The notes: generated by a model from the letters alone, not told the origin. Shown: positions 23,055 to 35,788, numbered from the stretch's first letter. The stretch: 64,000 nucleotides of DNA from Apostichopus japonicus (GCF_037975245.1 NC_092576.1:28135611-28199610); one strand, 5' to 3'. Program-made: numbers and translations.

Positions 23055-25572
23055 ATGAGCCAAGCCGCCCTTGAAATGTCTTTCACGGCCGTCAGCAGCA
23101 GTTACGGTCTTCTAAAGAGTCGTACATATAGCAGCTTAAGAAGACAACGTGACCGACTATTGACAGACGCGAAGGTGGCACTGGCTACCAATCGGCATAC
23201 GAGGAAAGCCGTTGAAGAGTTAAGCGACGTGAACCCAGGCATCATAATGAATATGTGTATTAACACTACCTCTGTGAAAACGTATTGTAATAATAGTCAA
23301 ACTTGGTAGTTGTGACGGAGATCATTTCCTTTTGACATATCTGGTGCTGAGGGCGCTATTTCAGAATTGGAGTTAGAACTCGTGTTTTTTCAGAAAGCAA
23401 AGAATTTTTAACCTGCACGATATCAGTAGATTCCATCCTCTTTTGTACAACGTTTTATTACTGAATATCCATCCAAGAGTTACAGTCTACCTTGATTTAA
23501 CAAATTTCATTATTGGAGAGTCACAGTCATGTAAGTTTTGTGTTGAAAATTGAGTATTCCCTTTGTAAAAAAAACCGAAGGTAGCCAGTGTCCCCTTTGC
23601 GGTGATTAATTGGGACTATTGTACCGGTTGCACGAAAGTTTTCCCTGGGATCCATATTTTCCTATAGGGTCTTTACGTTTCGTTAGTGTGTCTTTGCACT
23701 GTCCCCAGGGGTTATCCCGTTATGTTCTTTTTATACCTCCAGACATTTTTACATTGTTTTGTCATTTTGACAGGAGTTATAGGTGTAATTTGGTGGTTTT
23801 CAGGTTTGGGTGTTCAGAAATTGGGGGTGTTCGGAAACTGGCTCCCTTTTGTTTACTCGGTAAATTATGTATGATTTGTGTACTTCGTGATGTTTATTTA
23901 CATTATTTAGCTCCACTAGGCTATTTTACAGTACAGGAGTTGGTGTATATACTGTATGGTTTTCTGTTAGTTGTTGAAACTAGACGTTGTATTCTTCCTC
24001 CTTTACAGGATTACACCTTTTGCCATGTCCTGTATTTTCACAGATCTTGCAGACTCCTTTTTTTTGGTCGAGTCACTCTGCATCATTGATAAGCAGACTT
24101 AATGCATTCATTGACCCTACCGGTCCGGCCCTTAAAGTGTCAAGGCCCTTTCACACATTTCATGTGTTGCCATTTCCTTTATGCTAGGCCTATGTTCTTT
24201 GTTCTTATGATCTATTATATCACGTACAAGTATGATTCATTATTTTTTGTATATTACCTTGGTACTGTACACATATTCATTACTTTCAGGTGTTCTTACA
24301 GTTTTGTAATCTATTGATTATTTGTTTTGACCTAGTGGCTCAGTCGGGACAAGCCATTTGTTTTACGGTACTTTCTCTACATCAATTTTCCATGTACATT
24401 TACATGTGCTGTTGTACCTTTAGAGTATAGACAACCAACCAAACATGTTTTCCTTGTGTGTATGAGACACCAGGTGTCTTTGTGTCATCTACCATGTTCA
24501 ATACACTTTCATAGGTTTTTTATTGATCATTTTCCTATTTACTAAGTAGCTTTTCTACACATTCTCATTATTCTGTTGTTAACCCAACTGGTTCTCATAT
24601 TTTATCACATTTTCTCATTTCAAGCTACCGGATGTTATCAGACGGCTGTTCCAGTTCTACCAGTATCTTATAATATATTTGAAGTTATATATCTTGCATG
24701 TTTTACTTGTGAGTAAGATGTTTATGAGTCGTTTTATATTATATCTCAACAGTTCACCGTTGAAGTACAATAAAGTGGAAACCATTGCTCAGACCCTTGG
24801 CCGCTTCTTTTTTATTTTCATCGGTTGACACTAACTGGTTGATTACAATATTACCGGTTCTACACATTGGCCAGTACAGTAGTACATAGACACATTTGTA
24901 ACTCAAGGGAAACCGTGTTTCATACATTAGCCCATACTCATCATCACAGCATATATTCAGCCTTCATCTGAAAAACGATGCTCGTTAGCTATAGTAATTG
25001 TAAACCTTTAATTACTAGGTAGAAGCAGAATGTATTTCATGGAAATTGTGACGTCATGATTTATTCGCCACATAGATATTCTTCTTTTAGAAATGTCAGC
25101 AACTACTGGACAAATAACAATATTTGTTACTCATATAAAAATACATAATCTCTTAGAATTTTCGAGTGTGCAAATGACTTCGTTTAACACTTGGAATACT
25201 TTACACCACACATAACTACAAGAATTGCCTGGATGTGCTCAATTAGTGAAAAGGCACCAGTTGCGAATGTACATTGGGAGAGGGAATGCCACTTTGCAGA
25301 AGGCACAAAGAGCTGTGTACAAATCAACACAGGTAGGTATTCTTCTTCCCCCTCTTCTGTCTCATCTAAGCCCTTCCTCTTACTTTTCTAATTCTTCTTA
25401 TTATTTGACTATATCTTACCTACGTTGTAATTCTTCTTTACAGTATGACAAGTATGTGTCACGTCATCAGAATAACCAAGACCAGGATGATGAACTGACA
25501 GAACCAGATTGTACCAGTATCAGTACCAGTACCACACTGGGTACTTGTGAAGATGAAGTAGCTATAGAATAA
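23055..25572 (+). pseudogene. Duplicon gene, copy B (split by solo LTR)
   Basis: Exon 1 homology at 23055-23309 is open for 84 codons (MSQAALEMSFTAV...). Its possible donor reads CCAG|GC, not GT. The solo LTR (23311-24878) sits one base past the stop of this frame, inside what is the first intron of copy C. The exon 2 homology begins only at about 25212 because a deletion removed the intron end, acceptor and ATG; it runs to a good donor (CACAG|GTAGGT) at 25332. Exon 3 at 25444-25572 (YDKYVSRHQNN... to stop) follows TTTACAG. It lacks the 54-bp repeats of copy C. The full protein cannot be made as in C; exon 1 could still act as a small frame. Function unknown. Confidence 0.6.
23311..24878 (+). 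mobile_element. Solo LTR, 1568 bp
   Basis: The element starts TGTGACGGAG and ends CCAGTACA, so it has TG...CA termini. It is flanked by a perfect 5-bp target duplication GTAGT (23306-23310 and 24879-24883). Copy C keeps the empty site (cttagtagtacat), which proves an insertion. An AATAAA (about 24769) lies about 105 bases before the right end, fitting a plus-strand R-U5. No internal coding region remains, consistent with LTR-LTR recombination. It is unrelated by eye to the gypsy LTRs at 43784 and 52088. Confidence 0.85.
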
Positions 25573-26586
25573 TTAGCAATACAGTACGTAGTTAGTAGAA
25601 AACATTAAAACATAACCTTACTTACAAAACGTTATTTTAGCCTGGAATGTTCGTGTCAATACCGTGGTAGGTCTCAAAACTATGAAATAATCCGTATCAA
25701 ACATATTTATAACTTTTTTCAGTTGAACACATGGAAAATTATAAGGTCAATTATTGTTTTGAGGATCCCAAACGTCGGATAAATTACACATTGAAACGAT
25801 CTGCAAAAATGAAACCGAAACATGGCCTCAATTAGTTGATTAAGGTACACAAGCGAAAATGAATATCAATAGTACAAGAAGCATACCAATTCAATGCTAA
25901 TAATTAACTTGATACGGTCAATGGAACACCGCTTTTCACTTTAGGCTATATAATACATTTCAATCAACTTTGTGGTAATCTGTGAAATGACAATTTGTTT
26001 TCCTTTTTTTGTCAGCTAATGTATGTTAAATTCACCACACTATCAACGACGACAGGCAATGAGAAGATGATTTACTCTCCTGGGATATATATATAACACT
26101 AGATCTCTTAAGTGATCAACAGTACATGATATTGGCTGCAGGTCGAAATGTCTCATGTGACCAAACGCATTTCCTTCAAATACTGAATTAGTGTGGTTCT
26201 ACTTTCCCCAGTGGAAATAACACCTCTAACTTACAACGTGTGACGAATCAGCTCTAAATTCTGCACCAGAAGAACAAAATAAAGACATTTGTTTCGCTCC
26301 TCCGTGATTTTCAGCTAAGTGTGGACCAAGTGGGAGGCATTATTTAAAGTTCTATATGCAAACAACTTGTAGACTACGTAGAGAACGTTATTATAATATG
26401 TAAAGTTTTCATTATTTACAACGAAAACCAGCTTCACGAGCCAATGAGTTTCATCGTTTTACGAGTGTTGTTTAGTCTGTGCGCAGTATCGAAAGATGTA
26501 TTTCACATTTATAGAAAGCTATAGTCAATAAGGATATCATGCAGTTGAATTTTACTTACAGTACAACTGGTACCAAGGGAAGCAGG

Positions 26587-26930
26587 ACACTTCGCCCAAC
26601 AACCATTTCGCCCAACTGCCATTTCGCCCAACCTTACCATTTCGCCCAACCAGCCTGCTCAGACTCCGATCGATATCGAGCGGACCTCACTTTTTTATTT
26701 ACCTATTACGAAGTAACCTAACCCAAAATAAATCAAATTGACCTAGTGGAATAGAAAAATTAATATTATTCTGACTGAATATTAGTAAAAATAAGGTTGG
26801 GCGAAATGACCAACACGGTTGGGCGAAATGACCATGCTGGTTGGGCGAAATGACCAGGCTGGTTGGGCGAAATGACCAGGCTGGTTGGGCGAAATGGCAG
26901 TTGGGCGAAATGGTTGTTGGGCGAAGTGAC
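26587..26930. mobile_element. Foldback element with tandem-repeat termini (TU-like)
   Basis: The left end holds four TTCGCCCAAC units (26591, 26607, 26623, 26641). The right end holds about seven inverted units of TTGGGCGAAATG spaced 16-22 bases apart up to 26930. The outermost ends match as inverted repeats (cacttcgcccaac / gttgggcgaagtg). The centre of about 140 bp has no coding frame. Copy C lacks it at the homologous site (ggtaccaagcgggaagcatg), and an imperfect repeat of about 15 bases around taccaag is seen on both sides. The layout resembles the foldback TU elements described from sea urchins; family assignment is inferred. Confidence 0.75.
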
Positions 26931-27639
26931 TAGAAAGCGTACCAAGCAGCAAGCTTGTCTATATCCAGTATATTCTGCAATCATTACGTATCTCTTGGAG
27001 GATTAAAAAGATATATTTCAGACATTGGTAAGCAGTAGATCAAATATATTTTTCGTTATCACCAACATATACAATTTTTCTTATCTAATATAAATATGTT
27101 AGTTGCAGTTTTAATAGTTTGATCCTTTTCAATATCGTTGTCAATGGAACAATAATCACAACGTCAACTGTAATCGCTATAAAATCATATAGAACTTTGG
27201 AACCTTTCGGACCACATAATTTTAGGTGACCTATCCTTGTCTTTTGCCTTGTCATTGTTTTATTTGTTTGTTTTTGCTGATTACCATGTTGAAAGGTTTC
27301 CTCAAATTCCTCATACCGATACAATATGGGCGGCCATTACTGCCAAAACAATATAAAAATAAATCATTACATTACATTCAAAATAAATGTAAGTGGTATG
27401 ACATTCATTTCTTACTTGTCGCTTGTGTTGCCTTTTAAAAGAGATGCATTATTTAAAGAAAATGTCATCATTCTCTTCTAATGTAAACACATATTCATGT
27501 AGGGGTATTTATCACCAATTACATCATCATCATCATCGTCATAGTGATCATCATACTGATTATGAGTTTGAACTTAAAGAAAGAACATTGATTAATGGAT
27601 ATCATTCATTCCTTTGGCAATCATAAATATAGTATTTCA

Positions 27640-28050
27640 TATGAAGTATCAGAAAGTTGTAGGGATGTCCCCTCCCGTTGTTATAACCAAAGAAGATATC
27701 CTGCTTTGAATAAAAGAACTGCTTCTTAAGAACAAATTTTCAACATCTAAAATAAAAGAGGCAGTTATGGAACATTTCCAAAATAAGTGCTCAATATTCT
27801 CAGTTTCAATTTTATAAAAGGTACAAAGATCTGAATCCCGTTTACCCATCAATGAAAGGAGCCTAATCGTGGCAACAATTCTATGAATAAATTTGAACTG
27901 GGAAAACTGGATTTTAGCTTCAGAGACAGTAGAATACGGCATATGAAAGAAGCGATGCCAGTCTCTGTAGGTTAAGTTGGTGAAGGTCGCATTCCACTTT
28001 TCAATTCCGGTTGTCTGATAGACGACGCAAATGGCGCATATAAAGTAGTT
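27640..28050 (-). mobile_element. LINE fragment with zf-RVT-like C-terminus (copy B)
   Basis: The minus frame shows SQFKFIHRIVATIRLLSLMG, then CTFYKIETENIEHLFWKC, the Cys/His-rich region that follows the reverse transcriptase in L1/Tx1-type LINEs. The frame is broken after this block. The same fragment is longer and better kept in copy C (39309-40069), so it was present before the duplication. Confidence 0.7.
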
Positions 28051-28239
28051 GGGAGACTGTTGAGGCTTTTAGAACTTCATTGAATAGAATTATTTTGTCA
28101 TTATAAATATAATTAATAAAATATTAGTAATAAATATAGTAGTATTAATAATAAGTAGCATATATCAAAGTGTTGTATCGTGAAAAAAAACATGCTCAAG
28201 AGCACTGTGCAAAGAACGAATACCTGGAATATAAAATTA

Positions 28240-28545
28240 CCAAACTTAAGAAAACCTAAAAGTAATAACAACAGCAATAAAAGTAAAAATGATATAAGAC
28301 AGGGTTATAAACCACAATAAAGAACATAAAAATATAAATATACATAACGAATGTGCACAGTAATCTGAATAAAACAACGTATAAGATTTATGCCGATACT
28401 CAAGCCTAAAAAGATAAGTTTTCAAATGCTTCTTAAAAGTGTCAATAGATGTGACATTTTTCAAGTGATGAGGAAGCGAATTCTATAGTTTAGGACCTGC
28501 TGCACTGAAGAACAATCTCCATATGTGACTTTGTTAGTACGAGGA
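28240..28545 (-). mobile_element. LINE 3' end, L2/CR1-like (copy B)
   Basis: Minus frame: the LKNVTSIDTFKKHLKTYLFR-like ending, a typical reverse-transcriptase C-terminus in which a short helix of the form S-x-x-x-F-K-x-x-L-K-T follows W-N-S-L-P. It is collinear with 40190-40565 in copy C. Similarity between B and C ends at about 28545. Confidence 0.65.
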
Positions 28546-29463
28546 CTATATGGAGCAGATCCAAAAATGAAGGTAAGTGATAACATGCTTAAACAAGTAT
28601 TACCTTAGGGACTTTTACCTCTTTTCTCTGACAATGGTTAACTTTTCGAGCGGATGAACACTACTCTAATTGTGGTTTGGTACCTACATGCGGGCTTGCT
28701 GCTACTGTAAATTAGTGGCGCTTCTACCCTAAACGGAAGTTGCTACTATCCAACACATGCTCTTTCTTTGCTCTGCACTACCAGGAGGTCGCGGCTATTT
28801 ATAGATTAGTTGGAAACTCCATAGAAACTGTAATAGCAACCAACCCTTTTATTAAATGGTTGTCTTTATTGTATAGTTACAAGCCAATCAGATGTTGCTT
28901 GATTCTTTCAAGTATAGAACGATTCTGTTCATTTTTTGTGGGACCGTTCCACTAAATGGGGGGGGGGGATGGGGAGGGAGGCTACCTATGACAGTAAGAG
29001 GCCCGTCTGCCGAAAACTGACCCCTCCCCTTGAAAAAAGTACACAAACTTACTTACTAATGAATTACAAGTTATTTTGGAATTATAAGGGACTGTGAATT
29101 GTTTTGGTAACAGTTCAATGCTTTACATTCTAGAACTGTTTGTTTATAGTGCACATTAGTATAGTGAGTTCTACGCAACAATCATCACTGAATAGAATGG
29201 TTGACCTAGTGGTTAGTTGAGGAACACATGTTACCGTGTTACGAACACAAAGTAGTAATTACTGATGCACGGCAGTTGTGGGACATGACCAGTAGTAGCT
29301 TTACCAGCTACTGTATGAGTATCTGCTGGGTGCATGCCTACCCTAGCGCACGCAAGTGAGGGATGGACGAACACTTTGAAGGACAGAAGCATGTAAAATA
29401 AAAAAATTTCAATTAGCAACTGCTTTCATTAACTGACCTTTACTAACAATGATGACAAAGGCA
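28546..29463. other. No gene recognised
   Basis: Unique-looking sequence between duplicon B and the candidate solo LTR. It has a G-rich run at about 28958-28978 and no motif-bearing frame. Confidence 0.4.
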
Positions 29464-29984
29464 TGTACATAGTGTGAATATGAATGTAGATGTAGCACCC
29501 CTAATATTTCCCAATAGTAGTGTCTATAGTTTTGTCCCCCTGTATAATATACCTTTCCTCTTAACTTTTCTTTTCCATTTACTTCTTATCTCTTTGTGGT
29601 ATTTTCTAGTAACGCTCACAGAGTCAGTGAACTGTGTGCATTACCCCTCAGTGGACTAGTTTCCTGCTAAAAGGACCATTAAGCCCTGTGTGGTTTGGCT
29701 TCACACTTAGATTACTCTTAGGTTACGCTAAGCTAGTGATAATTTATCTGTTATTCTCAACACTAACAGACCAGGCCTTGTTTTATTCTCCCTTAAGTGT
29801 AGTAAGTGTTTTCACGCTCTCTGTAATCTCTGGTGGAGTAAGTTAAAGATGTGGGAAGACAGTTTATCTACTTCCTGGAGTATTGGTAGCCAGTCTTAGA
29901 AAAATCTTGTCTGGTAGGGTGGGATAACAACCTTCCCTTTGTTCAAAGAAATGGCTTAAAACAGCTAAGTTTGCAAGCAACTCT

Positions 29985-30084
29985 ACCATTCACCAAGACA
30001 CTCCAAGTCCTGTACCGGACTGTACCAGTTTTCATTAGAAATTAATTTTTAATTTAGAAATTAATTATATTAATTTCTACACAG
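29985..30084 (+). repeat. Direct repeat inside the candidate LTR, copy 1
   Basis: Begins accattcaccaagacactcc and ends atattaatttctacacag. It contains a short AT palindrome (ttagaaattaat/attaatttcta) and an extra 16-base duplication that copy 2 (31625-31718) lacks. Confidence 0.8.
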
Positions 30085-31624
30085 GTAAGAGTTCATCTTT
30101 TGACTTTGCCACAGGCCCTTCAGTAGCTTGTTCATTTTCATTGTGCATACATAGAGTATTTTACTTGCAAATGTATACATGTTAGTTCTGTGCTGGCCAT
30201 GTGCACACAGAATATTTAGCAGCCCTCATTAAGTGTATGGTGTTGTATTTATTGTTGTTCCTGTGATGGCTACGTGCACACAGACTTAAGTTATTAATTA
30301 AACGTTTTGTACCTGTAATGGCTATAGAGAGTCTACAGGTGAGATCATTATTATTGTTACCTGTTGTTTTATAGTATGTTTATAGGGTTGATTATGGCAC
30401 TTGTACTGCCCTCAACCGTTGCCATTATGTGTGTTGTTATGTTCTAACCTACATTGAGTTAAAGTAAGAGTATTGGAAGTACTTAGGTTTTTTGGTCTAA
30501 CGAGAACCCACATTGGGATATTTATTTAGTTATTATGTACTATTACGATACGTCTAGCATTACCTGTTACCGTAATGTACTCACGTTCGTATCTATTTGT
30601 TCTAAGTTTTCCTATTCAAGCTATGTTTAGATTTCATGATGCAATGCTACACTTTTACTAGTTGCCATGGTGATAGGGATAGCTGAATTTCTGCAAACCT
30701 TTATAGTTGAAAGAATTGTAGCAATATGTTAGTAGGCATATTGACTATTTTGTGGACCGAGACTCTATTGTTGTTGTTTATTAGAATTAGAGTATTAGCA
30801 TGTATTTAGCCCTGTGAGTCACCCTTCACTGGTACAGACTCCATCTGACCAGATATATACAGCAGATAAGCTAGGTGACATAGTTTCCGTTTTATAGCCT
30901 GCTCTTAGTTCCAAGTGACGTTTAGGTACCTGCAGCCTAACAAAAGGTGTCAGTTGCCATGGCAACCTTAGGTCTAAGTAGTAAGAGGTGCATGGGTTGA
31001 ATCACATAGTTAGTATGCTACTGTTGTTGCTACGATTGCTAGCTGAGGGATTTCCCCAGTAGTACATTATTTATACTTGTAGACTTCACGTAAGTCATAG
31101 AGGTTGTATTGATTTTAGAATTAATCACTCGCCTCTATTTGGATATTTTCGTAAGTGGAACTAGGGCAACCAGCTTCTAGTAATATATTTGTTAACCTAC
31201 GACATTCCTAGATTATACTGCTATACCAGATAGGGATAGACAGTTTCACTTATTTATGGAGCACTGTGTTATTGCTGTTTGAGTAACATAGGCAAGTAGT
31301 TGTATGTTTAGCGATCAGTTGTGTATTAGTGTCTACGTCTCGGAAGGTTCACTTTATTTGAATACTTTATAGTTGACTTGTTGTCATGCCGACCAGGTAT
31401 GATGGGTTGTACCATATGTTTTACTCCTTATGAGGTAATTAGGTTGACATTCGCTTATACTATTTCATTATTGTTGTGTCACCCTTACTGATTATCTTTG
31501 TTGTATATTATTGCATATTTCATACTTATTTTAATTGCTAAGTAATTGTTTGTTTACTGTGGGAGATCGTTAATCCCCTTGCCCTTTGTTTAGTTCGTTT
31601 TTATTGTGTTGGCATTGCATGGTG

Positions 31625-31718
31625 ACCATTCACCAAGACACTCCAAGCTGCCATGCACCTGGCTGTGCCAGACTGTACCAGTTTTCATTAGAAATTAATT
31701 ATATTAATTTCTACACAG
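31625..31718 (+). repeat. Direct repeat inside the candidate LTR, copy 2
   Basis: Partner of 29985-30084, 1.64 kb away, with a slightly different middle (ctgccatgcacctggctgtg). Confidence 0.8.
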
Positions 31719-32799
31719 CTTATTCATATGTAGTTGATGTAGTTTTCACCTATCGAGGGACCGTGCCTATAGATGTCCTATTATACGGTAGTTTTAGACG
31801 CCGGAACCCCCACGCCTGGTCCGGGTAACCAAGGACGCATGATGTACCCCCACTAGTAGATGCCATTCGTGGACTGAGGGACTGATCCTTTATTCGACGA
31901 GATGGGCGTGACTCCCAAGCTATTAGTTTTAGTAGGCCATTAGTGTTAGGCCATGATGATTTTCATGTGTTAATTATGATTTAACTTTATTTGCATTTTA
32001 TATATTTTCAATCATTTTGCATATCGTAATTCTCTTTTACCGTATGGTGAATAAATCATAGTTACCCTGCGGATTACGATAGAACATTGCGTTTGTCCTC
32101 ATTTTAATATACTGTGTTATTATATCTTCACAAAGGCAGGCGACTCATCACAGAATTGAACCCCGCTTCCCTTGATCTTATGTATCTCGTGGTTGCGTTA
32201 CCAGCACATATTTAGTCTTAACACTAAGTGCTACATAGGCATTACAAGGAGAATCCAATCCGTAAGGACAGGTCGACCCTTTCACATCGCCGGGCGAACA
32301 ACGGATGATCGGTACTGAACCGACTGGTAAACGCTGAAGTAGATATCCTGTGACGGTTCGTCTCAGATCCCGTGGTAGATCGGTGGTGTGTGGATGGCTG
32401 CCGCTACTGTGGGCCGCCGATGTGGAGGTGGTGGCAGAAGATTGAAATGGACAACCAACGAAATAAAAAATAAAAAAGTTAAACTAGATATTACCTTTTC
32501 AAGTAAACCTGCTACCTAATTTCTAGTAAACAAATATGCATCAGAATACAATATTTCACGTCTAAATTTCGGGGATTACCGTAGACCCATCTCCCTCTGT
32601 ACATGGGAGAGGTTTCACTGACCCACGAACCTAAGCCCCTCCTATAACACTCGACACGAGCCTGACTTCAATGCACATTTCTTCACTTATATACTGATCT
32701 ATATCTCCAAAATGCTTAATATGGAAGAGATGGTGAGGTCAGGGAGCTGCTACTCTAGCAGCTCCCTGGTATCAGCGTCTTCATTGATTGCTGTGTAAG

Positions 32800-33125
32800 T
32801 CGGACGCAGCTGGTCGAATGTACACATGGCCCTGATTGGCCGCTACCTGATTCATCTCGACCAATCGCAGCCTACCTTTGGACTGTCGTGAAGAGCCATG
32901 GACCAAGGAGTTGTTACGGAACAACTCCCTGCGCTGCATGGACGCACATCGGACGACCCATGCCCTAGGACTATAAAAGACTGGAATACGCAATCCTTGG
33001 CCGTTAAGGAGAGCCCTACTCTTGATGTGTTTAAAACTAGATTGCCCACGCATTGTTACTATATCACTGCTGCGCTGCGTACCAACATCCTCGTTGTGAT
33101 ACCCCTAATTGAACCTCTATGATTT
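32800..33125 (+). mobile_element. LINE 3' end (copy C)
   Basis: Plus frame: PCPRTIKDWNTQSLAVKE, then SPTLDVFKTRLPTH, the terminal block of a CR1/L2-like reverse-transcriptase ORF. The end of the fragment (from 32962) is included in the 1451-bp tandem duplication and so reappears at 34413. Confidence 0.65.
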
Positions 33126-34027
33126 TTATTCAAATAAAATTATTCAGAGCTGACTTTAAGCTCAAATTAAATATTAAATACTGTACGATATAACCTTTTT
33201 TCTTTTAAACCGCAACTGTTTATCTTTAGTAGTTTCTTTATGTCAATTTAACTGAGACAATTTAGTAACTTGATAATCATTTATAAACGTTATCAAAATT
33301 TGATTTCAATAAACACTAATAATTCGACAGGGGAAGTATTCAATATAGATTTGATTTCACCTGCAAGATAAATACAAACAGCTCTGATGTCCAGCTAATT
33401 TTTTTTTTAAACAAATCCAATGGTTGAAGTATGAAGTGGAAACTGTTTGCTGGTTGGTGCCGTTTGTTGTTGATCAGACGTTTTGGGATGACTTTAAATT
33501 GAAGTTTAGTGTTGATTTGTAATTCGCGGACAACAAAGGAAACATTCGGGGCAGACAACAGGGCCTAGACATGCCCGGTTGTAACAAAGTAACCTTTAAA
33601 ATACAGTGAATGATTCTTCAAAGCCATAATCTGCGATGAAGTTATCTTGGACCTTTGAACCTTTCATATCGTATACTTTTGAGAGATAGACTTACAGCTG
33701 CCGATATTCTGTCAATAGAAGGTTTGTTCAGAGCTCGTAGGACGCATCAGCACTACAGATCTAAGGATAAAGTTGATATTTCATGAACCGTGAGTACTTC
33801 TTTTTATTAATAACAGCTTCATGACTACGTTTTCTTCCAATAATACCAGTCGGCAACGACTACTTATGACAGATACTTATTTCATTTCAAGATAAAAATA
33901 AAATAAAAAATCGAGTCAAGTTAGCTCGTATTCTTTCTGCTTAATTGCGAAAATCAACAAAGTTGTAAGAAGTTAATTTAACAATTAACTTTGCTTTGAT
34001 AGAAATAAAAATGGGATTCATGTGATT

Positions 34028-34110
34028 AAAAACCTCGATGGAATTCACATCCTGATATGAACTGTAAGATACCCGATCTTTGTCGGGTAGAATGTATTCG
34101 AGGTTTCGTT
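34028..34110 (+). other. Conserved foldable block (tandem unit 1)
   Basis: Same block as 22496-22580: outer arms AACCTCG/CGAGGTT and an inner hairpin ACCCGATCTTTGTCGGGT with a perfect 6-bp stem. Confidence 0.4.
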
Positions 34111-34337
34111 AAATACAAAACGGCATTAAAAGTTCAACGAATTTTGTATCAATAAACCCAGCCATGCTGACTTAAAAGAATAGTCCAGGTCAAACTTTTG
34201 TTTGATGTGTAAACGATGAACATAATCTAAGCATTCTGGTGAAGCTTGCATTCAATTCCTATGTACCGTTTTTGAGATATTGACAGTTGAAGTTGCGACC
34301 AAATTTGTACCAAAAGTGAACTTGGGGCACACAGGTG

Positions 34338-34345
34338 TGACGTCA
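34338..34345. promoter_or_regulatory. CRE-type palindrome (tandem unit 1)
   Basis: TGACGTCA, the duplicated distal copy of the motif at 35789. Confidence 0.35.
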
Positions 34346-35478
34346 TTGTTGCACACTGATAAATAATGTTTTGTTTTCCTATCAAATTTACGTCTAATTT
34401 AATACTCCACACGCCCTAGGACTATAAAAGACTGGAATACGCAATCCTTGGCCGTTAAGGAGAGCCCTACTCTTGATGTGTTTAAAACTAGATTGCCCAC
34501 GCATTGTTACTATATCACTGCTGCGCTGCGTACCAACATCCTCGTTGTGATACCCCTAATTGAACCTCTATGATTTTTATTCAAATAAAATTATTCAGAG
34601 CTGACTTTAAGCTCAAATTAAATATTAAATACTGTACGATATAACCTTTTTTCTTTTAAACCGCAACTGTTTATCTTTAGTAGTTTCTTTATGTCAATTT
34701 AACTGAGACAATTTAGTAACTTGATAATCATTTATAAACGTTATCAAAATTTGATTTCAATAAACACTAATAATTCGACAGGGGAAGTATTCAATATAGA
34801 TTTGATTTCACCTGCAAGATAAATACAAACAGCTCTGATGTCCAGCTAATTTTTTTTTTAAACAAATCCAATGGTTGAAGTATGAAGTGGAAACTGTTTG
34901 CTGGTTGGTGCCGTTTGTTGTTGATCAGACGTTTTGGGATGACTTTAAATTGAAGTTTAGTGTTGATTTGTAATTCGCGGACAACAAAGGAAACATTCGG
35001 GGCAGACAACAGGGCCTAGACATGCCCGGTTGTAACAAAGTAACCTTTAAAATACAGTGAATGATTCTTCAAAGCCATAATCTGCGATGAAGTTATCTTG
35101 GACCTTTGAACCTTTCATATCGTATACTTTTGAGAGATAGACTTACAGCTGCCGATATTCTGTCAATAGAAGGTTTGTTCAGAGCTCGTAGGACGCATCA
35201 GCACTACAGATCTAAGGATAAAGTTGATATTTCATGAACCGTGAGTACTTCTTTTTATTAATAACAGCTTCATGACTACGTTTTCTTCCAATAATACCAG
35301 TCGGCAACGACTACTTATGACAGATACTTATTTCATTTCAAGATAAAAATAAAATAAAAAATCGAGTCAAGTTAGCTCGTATTCTTTCTGCTTAATTGCG
35401 AAAATCAACAAAGTTGTAAGAAGTTAATTTAACAATTAACTTTGCTTTGATAGAAATAAAAATGGGATTCATGTGATT

Positions 35479-35561
35479 AAAAACCTCGATGGAATTCACA
35501 TCCTGATATGAACTGTAAGATACCCGATCTTTGTCGGGTAGAATGTATTCGAGGTTTCGTT
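35479..35561 (+). other. Conserved foldable block (tandem unit 2)
   Basis: Copy of 34028-34110 in the second tandem unit, about 0.5 kb upstream of the copy C start codon. Confidence 0.4.
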
Positions 35562-35788
35562 AAATACAAAACGGCATTAAAAGTTCAACGAATTTTGTAT
35601 CAATAAACCCAGCCATGCTGACTTAAAAGAATAGTCCAGGTCAAACTTTTGTTTGATGTGTAAACGATGAACATAATCTAAGCATTCTGGTGAAGCTTGC
35701 ATTCAATTCCTATGTACCGTTTTTGAGATATTGACAGTTGAAGTTGCGACCAAATTTGTACCAAAAGTGAACTTGGGGCACACAGGTG

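Larger units (their letters stand above)
19890..28545 (+). other. Duplicon copy B (direct)
   Basis: It begins cggttcgtctcagatcccgt, exactly as copy C does at 32354, and runs collinear with C through LINE fragments, the gene, the 27.0-27.6 kb block and two LINE ends to about 28545. Two insertions are unique to B: a solo LTR (23311-24878) and a foldback element (26587-26930). B also lacks about 145 bp before the exon 2 homology. Confidence 0.8.
29464..32132 (+). mobile_element. Candidate solo LTR, 2.67 kb
   Basis: The segment starts TGTACATAG and ends TATCTTCACA, so it has TG...CA termini, and it is bounded by identical hexamers AAGGCA (29458-29463 and 32133-32138). An AATAAA near 32050 lies about 80 bases before the right end, as in a plus-strand R-U5. 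It has no coding motif. It also contains a pair of ~95-bp direct repeats (29985-30084 and 31625-31718). The length is large for a solo LTR and no empty site is available, so the call rests mainly on the 6-bp duplication. Confidence 0.5.
32962..34412 (+). repeat. Tandem duplication, unit 1 (1451 bp)
   Basis: Starts gccctaggactataaaagac and ends taatactccacac. No difference from unit 2 was seen in the stretches compared. It covers the end of the LINE fragment, the foldable block and the CRE-containing upstream region of the gene. Confidence 0.93.
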
